Assembly: GCA_937890595.1 (NCBI GenBank)
Contig: CALADM010000010.1
Location: forward strand, 1 to 64,000
Direction: 5' to 3'
DNA: 64,000 nucleotides
Source: CAJMNU01 sp905214855
Lineage (GTDB): Bacteria > Bacillota > Clostridia > Lachnospirales > Lachnospiraceae
In this document: piece by piece, positions 33,728-42,206 of the stretch
Layout: each line of letters begins with the position of its first letter
Numbering within the stretch: the first letter of the stretch is position 1
Translations under genes and position numbers: made by a program
Notes under the pieces: model-generated
Database searches by the model: none
What the model was told of the DNA's origin: nothing
What the model saw: only the letters and a program-made list of their open reading frames with translations

Positions 33728-34588
33728 TTACAGCTGAAACCAATCCTCATATCCTAATTTGATCAGGTTGTCACGGCTGATCTTCAGACTCTCAAATGGA
33801 TCTCTTCCATATGTGTCATCCTGCTCGATCAGGAAATACTCACTTCCGCCCTCAAATCCTGCCTCGATGCACTCTTTGATCGGCAGAGAACCTTCACCAA
33901 CCTCTGCGAACTGCACATTGCTGGTAAATGCAGCCATAAAATTCTTCGGATCAAATTTTTCCGGAATATTTACTTCACCGATTCTATAATCTTTCAGATG
34001 AAGCAGACGGATTCTGCCTGCATATTTCTTGATAAATTCTACTGGGTTCTCTCCACCTCTGTGGATCCAGTGGATATCCAGCTCAAATCCCATATGCTTT
34101 GTGTTATTTTTAATGATATCCAGCAGATATTCTCCATCATATTTCACAAACTCTACATGATGATTGTGATAATACAGATCAATTCCATGCTCTTTCAGGC
34201 GTGCTGCCATCTCATCTGCACGTCTTACAAAATCCAGTGCTTTTTCTCTGCTTCCCATACATGTCATAGGCAGCATACCAATACGCAGCATATCACAGTC
34301 CAGAGCTTTACAATCTGCCACAATCTTATCAAAATCACTTACCAGATATTCTCCCGGCATACCCGGAACCATTGGCTCTAAAGAAGCGCTGCATGCAGCA
34401 ATCTTGATCCCGAACTCATCACATGCCTTCTTCATTCCTGCTACATTCTCTGGTGTCATCGGAATCTGTGAAACTTCCACACAGTGATATCCCATTTCTG
34501 CACATGCTTTCAGAGTGCCGTATGCTCCCAATTCATCAATTTTGCTCTTAATGGTACTCATCTGAATACCAATCAATCCTTTTTTCAT
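33728..34588 (-). CDS. Sugar phosphate isomerase/epimerase family (xylose isomerase-like TIM barrel)
   Basis: The 286-residue AP-endonuclease-2-like TIM barrel has four metal ligands in the usual places: Glu in Gly-Phe-Glu-Leu-Asp-Ile-His, His in His-Leu-Lys-Asp-Tyr, Glu in Glu-Val-Gly-Glu-Gly-Ser, and Glu in Leu-Ile-Glu-Gln-Asp-Asp. Members isomerise sugars or cleave 3-oxo-glycosides. It follows the Gfo/Idh gene in one transcript, a pairing typical of oxidation-assisted glycoside cleavage. ATG 34588 has AGGAGG upstream. Confidence 0.88.
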   Translation of the reverse strand: MKKGLIGIQMSTIKSKIDELGAYGTLKACAEMGYHCVEVSQIPMTPENVAGMKKACDEFGIKIAACSASLEPMVPGMPGEYLVSDFDKIVADCKALDCDMLRIGMLPMTCMGSREKALDFVRRADEMAARLKEHGIDLYYHNHHVEFVKYDGEYLLDIIKNNTKHMGFELDIHWIHRGGENPVEFIKKYAGRIRLLHLKDYRIGEVNIPEKFDPKNFMAAFTSNVQFAEVGEGSLPIKECIEAGFEGGSEYFLIEQDDTYGRDPFESLKISRDNLIKLGYEDWFQL

Positions 34589-34665
34589 GTTTTTCCTCCT
34601 TGGAATCATATTTGATCTATTTTCTTACATCTTATCTTGTTCTATCTGCGTGCCAAAACACCTGC

Positions 34666-35859
34666 TTATCTTGTAGGGAATTTTCCTTCCTCTGCGATCT
34701 TCTTGTTTAGCTCTGCTAAATACAGATCCTCATCCACTGGCATCTCCACTTCTTTTCCTAACCAGCTTGATAAGAGTGCTGCATTTGCTAAGTTTACTCC
34801 ATTAATTCCATCGCTTCCCGGAGCAAGCAGAGGTGTTCCCTCCAAAATGTGCATTGCAAAGTTTTCCATAACTGTTGTATGCTGTACGCCCCATCCGTCT
34901 GTGTTAGAAAATTCTTCTGTTGTATACAGACCAGAATTATCTGCTGAATTACCAGATGTCAGTCTTGCTACATCCATCATGGACATGGTTTCATTCATCT
35001 CATTCTCATCTTTTTTCAGACGATATACGGTTGCTTTTGCACTTCCTTCCACTACAATCTTTCCGCCTTCCAAATCAATCTCAAGACGGTCTGTACCAAT
35101 TGCATCATGTGTACAGGTAATAAAACTTCCTGTTGCACCATTCGGATATTCTGTCACGATAGTAACATCATTCTCTACGATAATATCTCTATGACATCCA
35201 TACAGACATTTTGCATATACCTTATTTGGTACTCCACACATCCACTGCCACAGATCCAGCTGATGAGGTGCCTGATTTACCAGAACGCCTCCTCCTTCAC
35301 CGCCCCAAGTTGCACGCCACTCGCTCTGACGGTAATAGCTGTCTGGTCTCCACCAGGAATTGATGATCCAGTTAGAACGACGGATCTCACCAAGCTCTCC
35401 AGAGGCGATCAATTCTTTGATCTTCTGGTACAATTTGTTTGTACGCTGATTAAACATAATGCCAAATGCGACCTCTGGATGAGCTGCTGCACACTCATTC
35501 ATCTCTCTTACAGATTTTGCATATACACCTGCCGGTTTCTCTACCAGCACATTCATTCCATGCTCCAGACAATAAATCGCAATCTCAGGATGCAGATAAT
35601 GTGGAACGGTTGTAATCACTGCATCTACTGTTCCGGATGCCACCATCTCCTTCCAATCTTTAAAGAAAGGAATCTCTGGATACTTCTCCTTGCACATAGC
35701 TTCCTTTGCCGGATCAATATCACATAAAGCTCCCAATGCACAATGTGGCGGACACTCCGGAGCCGGCATTCCCGGAAAACCTCCTTTTCCACTCAAAAAT
35801 CCTGCATATGCCCCTCCCTGTGCACCAATACCGATCAGTCCAAATCTAACTTTTCCCAT
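34666..35859 (-). CDS. Gfo/Idh/MocA family oxidoreductase
   Basis: The 397-residue NAD(P)-dependent sugar oxidoreductase has an N-terminal Rossmann fold (Gly-Leu-Ile-Gly-Ile-Gly-Ala-Gln-Gly), the hallmark Val-Glu-Lys-Pro-Ala-Gly with the catalytic Lys, and a C-terminal alpha/beta domain with His-Gln-Leu-Asp-Leu-Trp-Gln. Enzymes of this kind oxidise a ring hydroxyl, often at C3. AAAGGAG precedes the ATG. It is upstream of and co-directional with the TIM-barrel protein, so the two likely act in sequence. Confidence 0.92.
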   Translation of the reverse strand: MGKVRFGLIGIGAQGGAYAGFLSGKGGFPGMPAPECPPHCALGALCDIDPAKEAMCKEKYPEIPFFKDWKEMVASGTVDAVITTVPHYLHPEIAIYCLEHGMNVLVEKPAGVYAKSVREMNECAAAHPEVAFGIMFNQRTNKLYQKIKELIASGELGEIRRSNWIINSWWRPDSYYRQSEWRATWGGEGGGVLVNQAPHQLDLWQWMCGVPNKVYAKCLYGCHRDIIVENDVTIVTEYPNGATGSFITCTHDAIGTDRLEIDLEGGKIVVEGSAKATVYRLKKDENEMNETMSMMDVARLTSGNSADNSGLYTTEEFSNTDGWGVQHTTVMENFAMHILEGTPLLAPGSDGINGVNLANAALLSSWLGKEVEMPVDEDLYLAELNKKIAEEGKFPTR

Positions 35860-36047
35860 GTTTTTTCTCCTTTCTTAGATTGAAGTATGTCTTCTATTTT
35901 TATTCTTTCATCCTTTTTTGAAAAAAAGGAGTCCCACAAAGCCAGATCTCAAACAAAGTTCTTCTTCCTATCCAGCTTTCCAAGCCCCCCCAGTTAAAAT
36001 TCCAAATCCCAGAAACAAAAAATCTGTTTCTTATATTTTTCTGTTCC

Positions 36048-36425
36048 TTACATCAAAATCATACCTTCTTCATCTGGTTTCATCGGCAGAGCGATCATCA
36101 GATCCACAATCGTCATTGCGATCGGAAAACCTGACCAGAACAACAACAGATACAGAACCGCTGTTTTATATTGATGAGTATAGAAACGGTGTCCTCCAAA
36201 CCATCCGGTAAAAAGAGCCAGTTTGATATACTTTCTGCGGTTTACCATACGCTTTTCGCGTGCATAGATCATATCATATATTTTATTAACAAAACTTTGC
36301 AGTTTTGTAGGCTTATCCTCAATCCCATACTCTTCTTTTGTCTTTTGGAGTTCATTCTCCAAATCCAGGTATTTTTTTACCTGTTCCGCATCCAGCTTCT
36401 GCTGTTGTTTTTTTCTCGCTGCCAT
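36048..36425 (-). CDS. TM2 domain protein
   Basis: The protein has 125 residues. A basic, coiled-coil-prone N-terminus (about 1-60) leads into a TM2 domain: Lys-Leu-Ala-Leu-Phe-Thr-Gly-Trp-Phe-Gly-Gly-His-Arg-Phe-Tyr, then two membrane spans and Asp-Leu. The TM2 role is unknown. AGGAGG precedes the ATG. It has no evident link to the sugar genes around it. Confidence 0.85.
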   Translation of the reverse strand: MAARKKQQQKLDAEQVKKYLDLENELQKTKEEYGIEDKPTKLQSFVNKIYDMIYAREKRMVNRRKYIKLALFTGWFGGHRFYTHQYKTAVLYLLLFWSGFPIAMTIVDLMIALPMKPDEEGMILM

Positions 36426-36471
36426 ATAGCAAAACCTCCTGTTTACGGAATCATTTGATCATCTGATAGTC

Positions 36472-36495
36472 GAGGGCAGACATTGCTCTGCCCTC
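36472..36495. other. Stem-loop downstream of GPH transporter
   Basis: A perfect 9-base stem GAGGGCAGA / TCTGCCCTC with a CATTGC loop between the transporter stop and the TM2 gene start. The T-rich side is on the plus strand only, so it may stabilise the transporter mRNA end instead of terminating it. Confidence 0.5.
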
Positions 36496-36508
36496 TTTAT
36501 TATAATAA

Positions 36509-37996
36509 TTATGCTTCTCTCATTGCCTTCTCTTTGATCGCCTGAATCTCTCCTTGGATAGATTCCATCTTCTCTTTTGTCAAAGGATAGAACTTCATGG
36601 AGATCAGGTTACAGATCAGACCAATGATAACCATACCATACATCAGGAAAATACCTGCATATTTCAAACTGTCACTGTACGGGCTTGCTGCTGTAGGAAG
36701 CTGATCTGCAAAGCCAACTCCTGCAAATACAAGACCTGCGATCAATGGTGCTAAAGAGGAGATCAGTTTATCAACAAAGCTGAACAATGTTCCCATAAGT
36801 CCCGGTACATAGCGTCCGGAACGATATACCTCATAGTCTGCACAGTCTGCAGTCATAGGGATTACAATATTTCCGGAGATTGCCTGGAAACCACCGTTTA
36901 AAGCAGTCAGACCAACCAATGCCAGTGAGAAGAAGTTCCATCCTGCAAATCCTGCCACACCCGGAAGAGAGAAACTTGTCGGATCTCCAAACAGCCACAG
37001 CAAAATAAGCAATACGTTCATAATAATACCACCACCGGAACCGATGATCATGGCTTTTCTCATACCCATCTTAGTTGCAAGACCACCGATACCAAAGATG
37101 ATAAATGCAAGTGTAAATGGAAGTGTGTACGCATTCATACCACCGTACAGGGCAAAGTTGCCGCAGACAACACCGAACATAACAGCTGTAACTGCAGATG
37201 TTCTTGCCTGACTTGCCAGCTTATCTGTAGATGCATTTACAACCAGCATCTGGATCGCACGGTTATGGCAGATAACATCAAAATAATCTTTAAATCCAAC
37301 TTTGACTGCCTTACCTGTACCAAAATACTTTGTCTGATCTTTTGGCCAAATTGCCCAAACTGCGATCACCATACAGATAAATGCTGCCACTGCTGTAAAT
37401 ACCCAGTAATCATGGAAGAATCCTGTTGTAATAAAGTTACCATCATATTTTGCTGCATATTTTGCAACTACAATAGCAAGACCTGTAAATAAGAAAGAGT
37501 TGTAGATCGCATCAAACATAGCGAACAAAGGTCTCTGCTTTGGATCGTTAGTTAAACATGTCTGTGCAGATTTTGTAACAACACACTGGAATGTATAACC
37601 AATATAATAGATCATGGACATAAATACGAAGAAAATCGTACGTATAATTCCCTCGGGCAACTTATGTGTTACATGGAACATAATAAAACTGGTTACCAAA
37701 AGGATCAGATGACCGATGATAATGAACGGACGGTTCTTACCAAACTTTCCATCTGTCTTATCTACAATGTAACCTACAAACGGGTCTGTCACACCATCCC
37801 ACACTCTCATCAGAGTACTGAAACTGGATGCCATGATAGTTGCCATACCAACAAAACCGTTCAGATAATATGCCACATATCCCATAAAGAACAAGTAAAT
37901 GTTAGTAGATGTGTTGTTCAGCGCAAACGCTGCGATACGATACACCGGAACGCCGTGAAGCCCATTCCCTCTGTCGTATGGATCTGTTTTTGCCAT
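36509..37996 (-). CDS. GPH-family sugar/cation symporter (MFS), first copy
   Basis: The 495-residue protein has about 12 membrane spans and is of the glycoside-pentoside-hexuronide type. It shows the family loop after span 2, Trp-Asp-Gly-Val-Thr-Asp-Pro-Phe-Val-Gly with Asp-Lys-Thr-Asp-Gly-Lys-Phe-Gly-Lys-Asn-Arg-Pro. It probably imports the glycoside handled by the GH3 and Gfo/Idh genes on either side. AGGAGG lies upstream of the ATG. It follows the GH3 gene in the same direction with a 77-base gap. Confidence 0.92.
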   Translation of the reverse strand: MAKTDPYDRGNGLHGVPVYRIAAFALNNTSTNIYLFFMGYVAYYLNGFVGMATIMASSFSTLMRVWDGVTDPFVGYIVDKTDGKFGKNRPFIIIGHLILLVTSFIMFHVTHKLPEGIIRTIFFVFMSMIYYIGYTFQCVVTKSAQTCLTNDPKQRPLFAMFDAIYNSFLFTGLAIVVAKYAAKYDGNFITTGFFHDYWVFTAVAAFICMVIAVWAIWPKDQTKYFGTGKAVKVGFKDYFDVICHNRAIQMLVVNASTDKLASQARTSAVTAVMFGVVCGNFALYGGMNAYTLPFTLAFIIFGIGGLATKMGMRKAMIIGSGGGIIMNVLLILLWLFGDPTSFSLPGVAGFAGWNFFSLALVGLTALNGGFQAISGNIVIPMTADCADYEVYRSGRYVPGLMGTLFSFVDKLISSLAPLIAGLVFAGVGFADQLPTAASPYSDSLKYAGIFLMYGMVIIGLICNLISMKFYPLTKEKMESIQGEIQAIKEKAMREA

Positions 37997-38073
37997 AGTG
38001 AAATATCCTCCTTTTTTCTCTGCATACTCTTATGCATACTTGCCTGTAAGCAATATCCCCCTTTTGATGCTGC

Positions 38074-39795
38074 TTATAAGCGGGTGTCCCATGCACTGCA
38101 GAACGCATCTACAGTACTCTCACCCTTAAATTCGCTCTTTCCTGTTATCTTCTCCACTACCTGACGAATCACATCACGATCCGGACTATACGCATTGATA
38201 TAGGTCGGAACCATCGGAACATCGATCAGATGGAATGGATTGTTAACAGAAACGAACACGGTCGGCATCTCTGTCACATACCATGGGATGTCCGGTCCCA
38301 TCGGCATACTCCAGTGCAGCCTTCTTTCATTGCTTTGAGAAAATCCGCTTACATTCGCTACCAAGATCACTGCATCATACTGGCTTACAAACTGTCTGAC
38401 CGGTGTACTTGCCAACAGCAATTTGCCATTGCCGCTTTCTGGATTGAATGTAGTCACCTCAAAGCCTGCCTCCTCAAGATACTCTTTCATCATGCTCTCT
38501 ACAGTATCTGTACTTCCTCCCATCATCTTCGCCATGGAAGCTCCAGAATCAATACTATAAAGCATAATTCTCTTGTGGGTTTCTGGTTTTAACGGAAGCT
38601 GATCCTTTGTATTCTTTACCAGAGTGATAGATTGGTCGATCACCTCGTTTGCCTTCTTTACATGTTCCTCACATCCGATTACGGACAGACCACTTTCCGG
38701 AGGCATCAAAGTTCCTTCCAATTTTTTCTGAGGAAGTTTCAGCATCGCTTTCATCGCCAATACACGCATTACCGCTTCATCCAGACGCTCTTTGCTGAGC
38801 ATACCGCTCTCCAGTGCCTCTTTCATAAAGGTAACATCTTCCTCTTTATCTCGGTAATACAGAATCATATCACAGCCTGCCTCAATCGCTCCTGGTACGA
38901 ACTCACTTCTCTTTTTCTTGGAAGTCAATCCTACCATATGCGTTGCATCTGTGATAATCAGTCCGTTAAATCCCAGCTGATCACGCAAAAGATCAGTCAA
39001 TAATTCTTTCGCCACTGTAGCCGGCATGATCTCTTCGTCTTTAATGCCTGGGCAAAGTTTGCGGGAATAACTTGGCAGCTGGATATGTCCGATCATCACA
39101 GACTGCACACCTGCATCGATCATTCCCTTATATACTTTTCCGTATGTCGCATCCCATTCCTCACAAGAAGAGGTATTGATCGTTGTCACAATATGCTGGT
39201 CACGCTCATCCATTCCGTCTCCCGGAAAATGTTTCATACAGCATGCTACACCAGCATCTGATGCGCCTCTCATATATTCTTTTGCCATTTCCAGAACCAT
39301 ATCCGCATCACTGCCAAAACAACGGTTAGAAACAACACAGTTTCTCCAGTTCTGATTGATATCCACAATTGGAGCAAATGTCCAGTTACATCCTACCGCA
39401 GCAGCCTCTTTACATCCATAATACCCCATATAATAGGCATTTTCCGGATTATGGGAAGCTCCGATAGCAACCGGATCTCCAATCCTGACTCCACCTGATA
39501 CAGCACCATTTCCTCCTGATTCTACATTCGCAGCGATCAACGCCGGAATCTTGCTGTATTCCTGTACCATCTTATTTTGATGATACAATTCTTCTGGCTT
39601 CAAATTGGTATAACGGAAACCGGAAATATGATATGCATCAATGCGTTCCTTGATCTCCTCATCCGTATTTCCCCAAAGCATATCCACAAAAACCTGACCA
39701 ATCTTTTCATCTAATGTCATCTTCTCTAAAGTGTTATTTACCCATTTCACCTCTTCATCTGATAAATAAAATGGTTTTGCCTTCAAATCCACCAT
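38074..39795 (-). CDS. Glycoside hydrolase family 3, NagZ-like architecture
   Basis: The 573-residue protein has no signal peptide. The TIM barrel holds Lys-His-Phe-Pro-Gly-Asp-Gly (NagZ has Gly-His-Gly), the Asp-Gln-His pair that supplies the NagZ-type general acid/base, and the nucleophile in Ile-Ile-Thr-Asp-Ala-Thr-His-Met. A C-terminal alpha/beta domain follows (about 370-573). The His/Asp dyad points to hexosaminidase- or phosphorylase-like chemistry; the substrate is unknown. ATG 39795 has AGGAGG upstream. The HAD gene ends 27 bases before it, so the two are co-transcribed. Confidence 0.88.
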   Translation of the reverse strand: MVDLKAKPFYLSDEEVKWVNNTLEKMTLDEKIGQVFVDMLWGNTDEEIKERIDAYHISGFRYTNLKPEELYHQNKMVQEYSKIPALIAANVESGGNGAVSGGVRIGDPVAIGASHNPENAYYMGYYGCKEAAAVGCNWTFAPIVDINQNWRNCVVSNRCFGSDADMVLEMAKEYMRGASDAGVACCMKHFPGDGMDERDQHIVTTINTSSCEEWDATYGKVYKGMIDAGVQSVMIGHIQLPSYSRKLCPGIKDEEIMPATVAKELLTDLLRDQLGFNGLIITDATHMVGLTSKKKRSEFVPGAIEAGCDMILYYRDKEEDVTFMKEALESGMLSKERLDEAVMRVLAMKAMLKLPQKKLEGTLMPPESGLSVIGCEEHVKKANEVIDQSITLVKNTKDQLPLKPETHKRIMLYSIDSGASMAKMMGGSTDTVESMMKEYLEEAGFEVTTFNPESGNGKLLLASTPVRQFVSQYDAVILVANVSGFSQSNERRLHWSMPMGPDIPWYVTEMPTVFVSVNNPFHLIDVPMVPTYINAYSPDRDVIRQVVEKITGKSEFKGESTVDAFCSAWDTRL

Positions 39796-39822
39796 ATAAA
39801 TTCCTCCTTCTACCTTCATTTT

Positions 39823-40662
39823 TTATGATAAATTCTGTTCAAATTCTTCTAAAAGACGTTCCTGATACTCTCCTTCGTATGTTCCATCCAGAAATCGTTC
39901 CAGAGCTTCTTTTACAAAGCGTTCCCATGAAACTTTTTCCTGTCTCACCAAGATCGGATAATACAATACATGATTTTTCTTTGCTGCCTGTTTATCTCCT
40001 GGAGCATCTCCCACCATCAATACATGGGATGTGTCATAGCCCATTTCCAACATTTTTTGGATACAATAGGCTTTACTTCCTGCGTTCTGTGCCAGCATGA
40101 TATCAACATCTTCCATCAGATGATGCTGTTCCCATTCCTGAAGCACTGCATCTGGATTTGCTGATGACACAATTGCAACATCCGCAGACTCATGTGCCTT
40201 TCTGAGAGCCTCTTTTACCCCTTCAAAAGGCTGCTTTTCCTCTTCTGGAAGCTGTTCGATCCTTTCATTAACCGCCTCTGACCATGCCAATGCCTTTCGC
40301 ATACAGACACTGTCCATCTCCTCAGCAGCCTTTTTCAAGGCATCATTGGAAAGTTCATTGGAAAACTCCACCCAATGTTCCAGACTGCCAATATCCTCAA
40401 TTGGTCTGTATTGATGGCTGACTTCCTTCAGACAGATCACAAGTGCCTTAAAACGGTTGACTCCTCTTGTCATAGAATACAGATTGATCTCATTCCAACG
40501 CTTTAAGACTGTGTCCTCCCATTCAAAAAGCTCCCACTCTTCCACCATACATGGACCAAAGCAGCGAAAATGTTTGATATCCATGGTATCCATTGCACAA
40601 CCATCTGAATCTACACAGACTAAAAAGGACTGTTTCTTCTCAAAAGATTCAAAAACTGACAT
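39823..40662 (-). CDS. HAD family hydrolase
   Basis: The 279-residue haloacid-dehalogenase-type phosphatase shows motif I Val-Asp-Ser-Asp-Gly (nucleophile Asp), a large cap domain (about 30-160), motif II in Ile-Val-Ser-Ser-Ala, and motif IV Val-Gly-Asp-Ala-Pro-Gly-Asp. Placement before GH3 and the transporter suggests it dephosphorylates a sugar phosphate from that pathway. ATG 40662 has GGAGG 8 bases upstream; the frame to 40758 is not supported. Confidence 0.85.
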   Translation of the reverse strand: MSVFESFEKKQSFLVCVDSDGCAMDTMDIKHFRCFGPCMVEEWELFEWEDTVLKRWNEINLYSMTRGVNRFKALVICLKEVSHQYRPIEDIGSLEHWVEFSNELSNDALKKAAEEMDSVCMRKALAWSEAVNERIEQLPEEEKQPFEGVKEALRKAHESADVAIVSSANPDAVLQEWEQHHLMEDVDIMLAQNAGSKAYCIQKMLEMGYDTSHVLMVGDAPGDKQAAKKNHVLYYPILVRQEKVSWERFVKEALERFLDGTYEGEYQERLLEEFEQNLS

Positions 40663-40842
40663 TTCATTAACCTCCGATTTTTCTGTTTTTTTATAACAGC
40701 ATTTTGCACAATTTTTTTTGTCGAACCCTTTCCATTTTCTCTTGTATATATTCACCACAATATCTTGATTTCAGTATAGATTTTTTATGAACTTTATTGA
40801 AGTAACAATTTTCTTTTTTTTACATACGATTTTACTTATGGA

Positions 40843-40871
40843 TTGAAATAGCATCAAAATCATGCTATAAT
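40843..40871 (+). promoter_or_regulatory. Promoter and inverted repeat upstream of the AraC gene
   Basis: TTGAAA (40843-40848), 17 bases, TATAAT (40866-40871). A perfect 7-base inverted repeat ATAGCAT-CAAAATC-ATGCTAT (40848-40868) fills the spacer, a likely operator controlling this gene and perhaps the divergent HAD-GH3-transporter operon. Confidence 0.7.
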
Positions 40872-40901
40872 ATAGAAAAATTGTATGTATGAGGTGCTTT
40901 T

Positions 40902-42131
40902 ATGCAGATTGATTTAGTAACTTTTCTACAAACTCTGCTTCAAAGTCAAGGATTATCTTTCCGTTTGTTCTCTCCTCCCTTTTCGGACATCACGGAAATC
41001 GACCTTGGACTTCGCAGCCAACTTTTTGTACATTTTAACTATATAGAATATTTTTCTCCGTTATTTGACAACTGTGAAGAAAACAGTCTCTGTCTTTTTA
41101 CAGATGATTTTGATGCACATTTTGCAGTCTTTCAACTTCCTTCGACAATAGATCTGCCACAGCCATCCTATGTTGTGATAGGTCCTTATATTACCGCTCC
41201 AATTTCTAACATCCGTTTCTTTGAGATCACTCAGGCTCTTGAAATTCCTCAAATTCTTCACAAAGAACTTCTGGAATACTACAACAGCCTTGCGAACTTT
41301 ACAGAAGCCTCTATGGAAAATTTTCTGAATGCCATTGCAACTATCATGTATGAAGGAGAAAAAACGTTTAAACGGATTTCTCTGGATCATCAGATGCATT
41401 TGATCTCAGATAAGCTGGAATTTAATGTCAATCACAGCTCTGAACTTGCCATGTCCATTGTAGAACAACGATATCAGTCAGAAGACCTTCTTTTATATGC
41501 TATTCAATGTGGTGACACAAACAAGGCTTTGGAACTGTACACAAATTTCTCCAAATTTAAGCTAGTTCCCCGTTCTCCGGATAAACTGCGTAATTCCAAG
41601 AACCTTCTCTTTGTGTTAAACACCCTGTTCCGCAAAACCGTACAGCAAAGCTATGTGCATCCTTACCACATTGATGAACTTTCTTCCCAGCTTGCCATCA
41701 AGATTGAGGCAATGAAATCACCTGAGCAGTCACAGATTGTAGTTCGTGAGATGATACGCAAATATTGTAACCTTGTACAAAATTATTCTCTGCGCAATTA
41801 TTCTCCTCTTTTACAAAAGGTGATAAACCATATTGATTTTCACTACACAGAAAACCTGTCACTCAGTGTTCTTGCAGAATTATTTTCTGTCAGTTCAACA
41901 TATCTTTCCGGTCTCTTTAAAAAAGAAGTTGGTATCACTCTGACAGATTACATCAATCAAAAACGCATTGAACATTCTTTGATCTTACTCAATACCACTT
42001 CACTTCTGATACAAAATATTGCAGAACAGGTCGGCTTCTCGGATGTAAATTACTTTACAAGAACCTTTAAAAAATTCAAAGGAATCTCCCCAAGAGATTA
42101 TAGGGAAAGTATACAAAGACAAAAAAAATAA
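40902..42131 (+). CDS. AraC family transcriptional regulator of the GH3 region
   Basis: The protein has 409 residues. The first ~300 form a large sensor domain that I do not recognise; residues 305-405 are the AraC double helix-turn-helix (Leu-Ala-Glu-Leu-Phe-Ser-Val-Ser-Ser-Thr-Tyr-Leu-Ser-Gly-Leu-Phe and Val-Gly-Phe-Ser-Asp-Val-Asn-Tyr-Phe). GAGGTG lies 8 bases before the ATG. It is divergent from the HAD-GH3-GPH operon and is probably its regulator. Confidence 0.92.
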   Translation: MQIDLVTFLQTLLQSQGLSFRLFSPPFSDITEIDLGLRSQLFVHFNYIEYFSPLFDNCEENSLCLFTDDFDAHFAVFQLPSTIDLPQPSYVVIGPYITAPISNIRFFEITQALEIPQILHKELLEYYNSLANFTEASMENFLNAIATIMYEGEKTFKRISLDHQMHLISDKLEFNVNHSSELAMSIVEQRYQSEDLLLYAIQCGDTNKALELYTNFSKFKLVPRSPDKLRNSKNLLFVLNTLFRKTVQQSYVHPYHIDELSSQLAIKIEAMKSPEQSQIVVREMIRKYCNLVQNYSLRNYSPLLQKVINHIDFHYTENLSLSVLAELFSVSSTYLSGLFKKEVGITLTDYINQKRIEHSLILLNTTSLLIQNIAEQVGFSDVNYFTRTFKKFKGISPRDYRESIQRQKK

Positions 42132-42160
42132 CACCTTCATAAAAATAAGCATCTCATATG

Positions 42161-42206
42161 ATAGGAAAGACTTTCACATTTAAAATACAGTCTTTCCTAT
42201 TTTTTA
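42161..42206. terminator. Bidirectional terminator
   Basis: A perfect 12-base stem ATAGGAAAGACT (42161-42172) / AGTCTTTCCTAT (42189-42200) followed by TTTTTTATTTTT, between the converging AraC and GPH genes. Confidence 0.85.

Noticed and set aside
35911..35930. TCCTTTTTT/AAAAAAGGA palindrome as a regulatory site
   Set aside because: It is mainly complementary A/T runs in an AT-rich spacer and could arise by chance; no stable GC stem.
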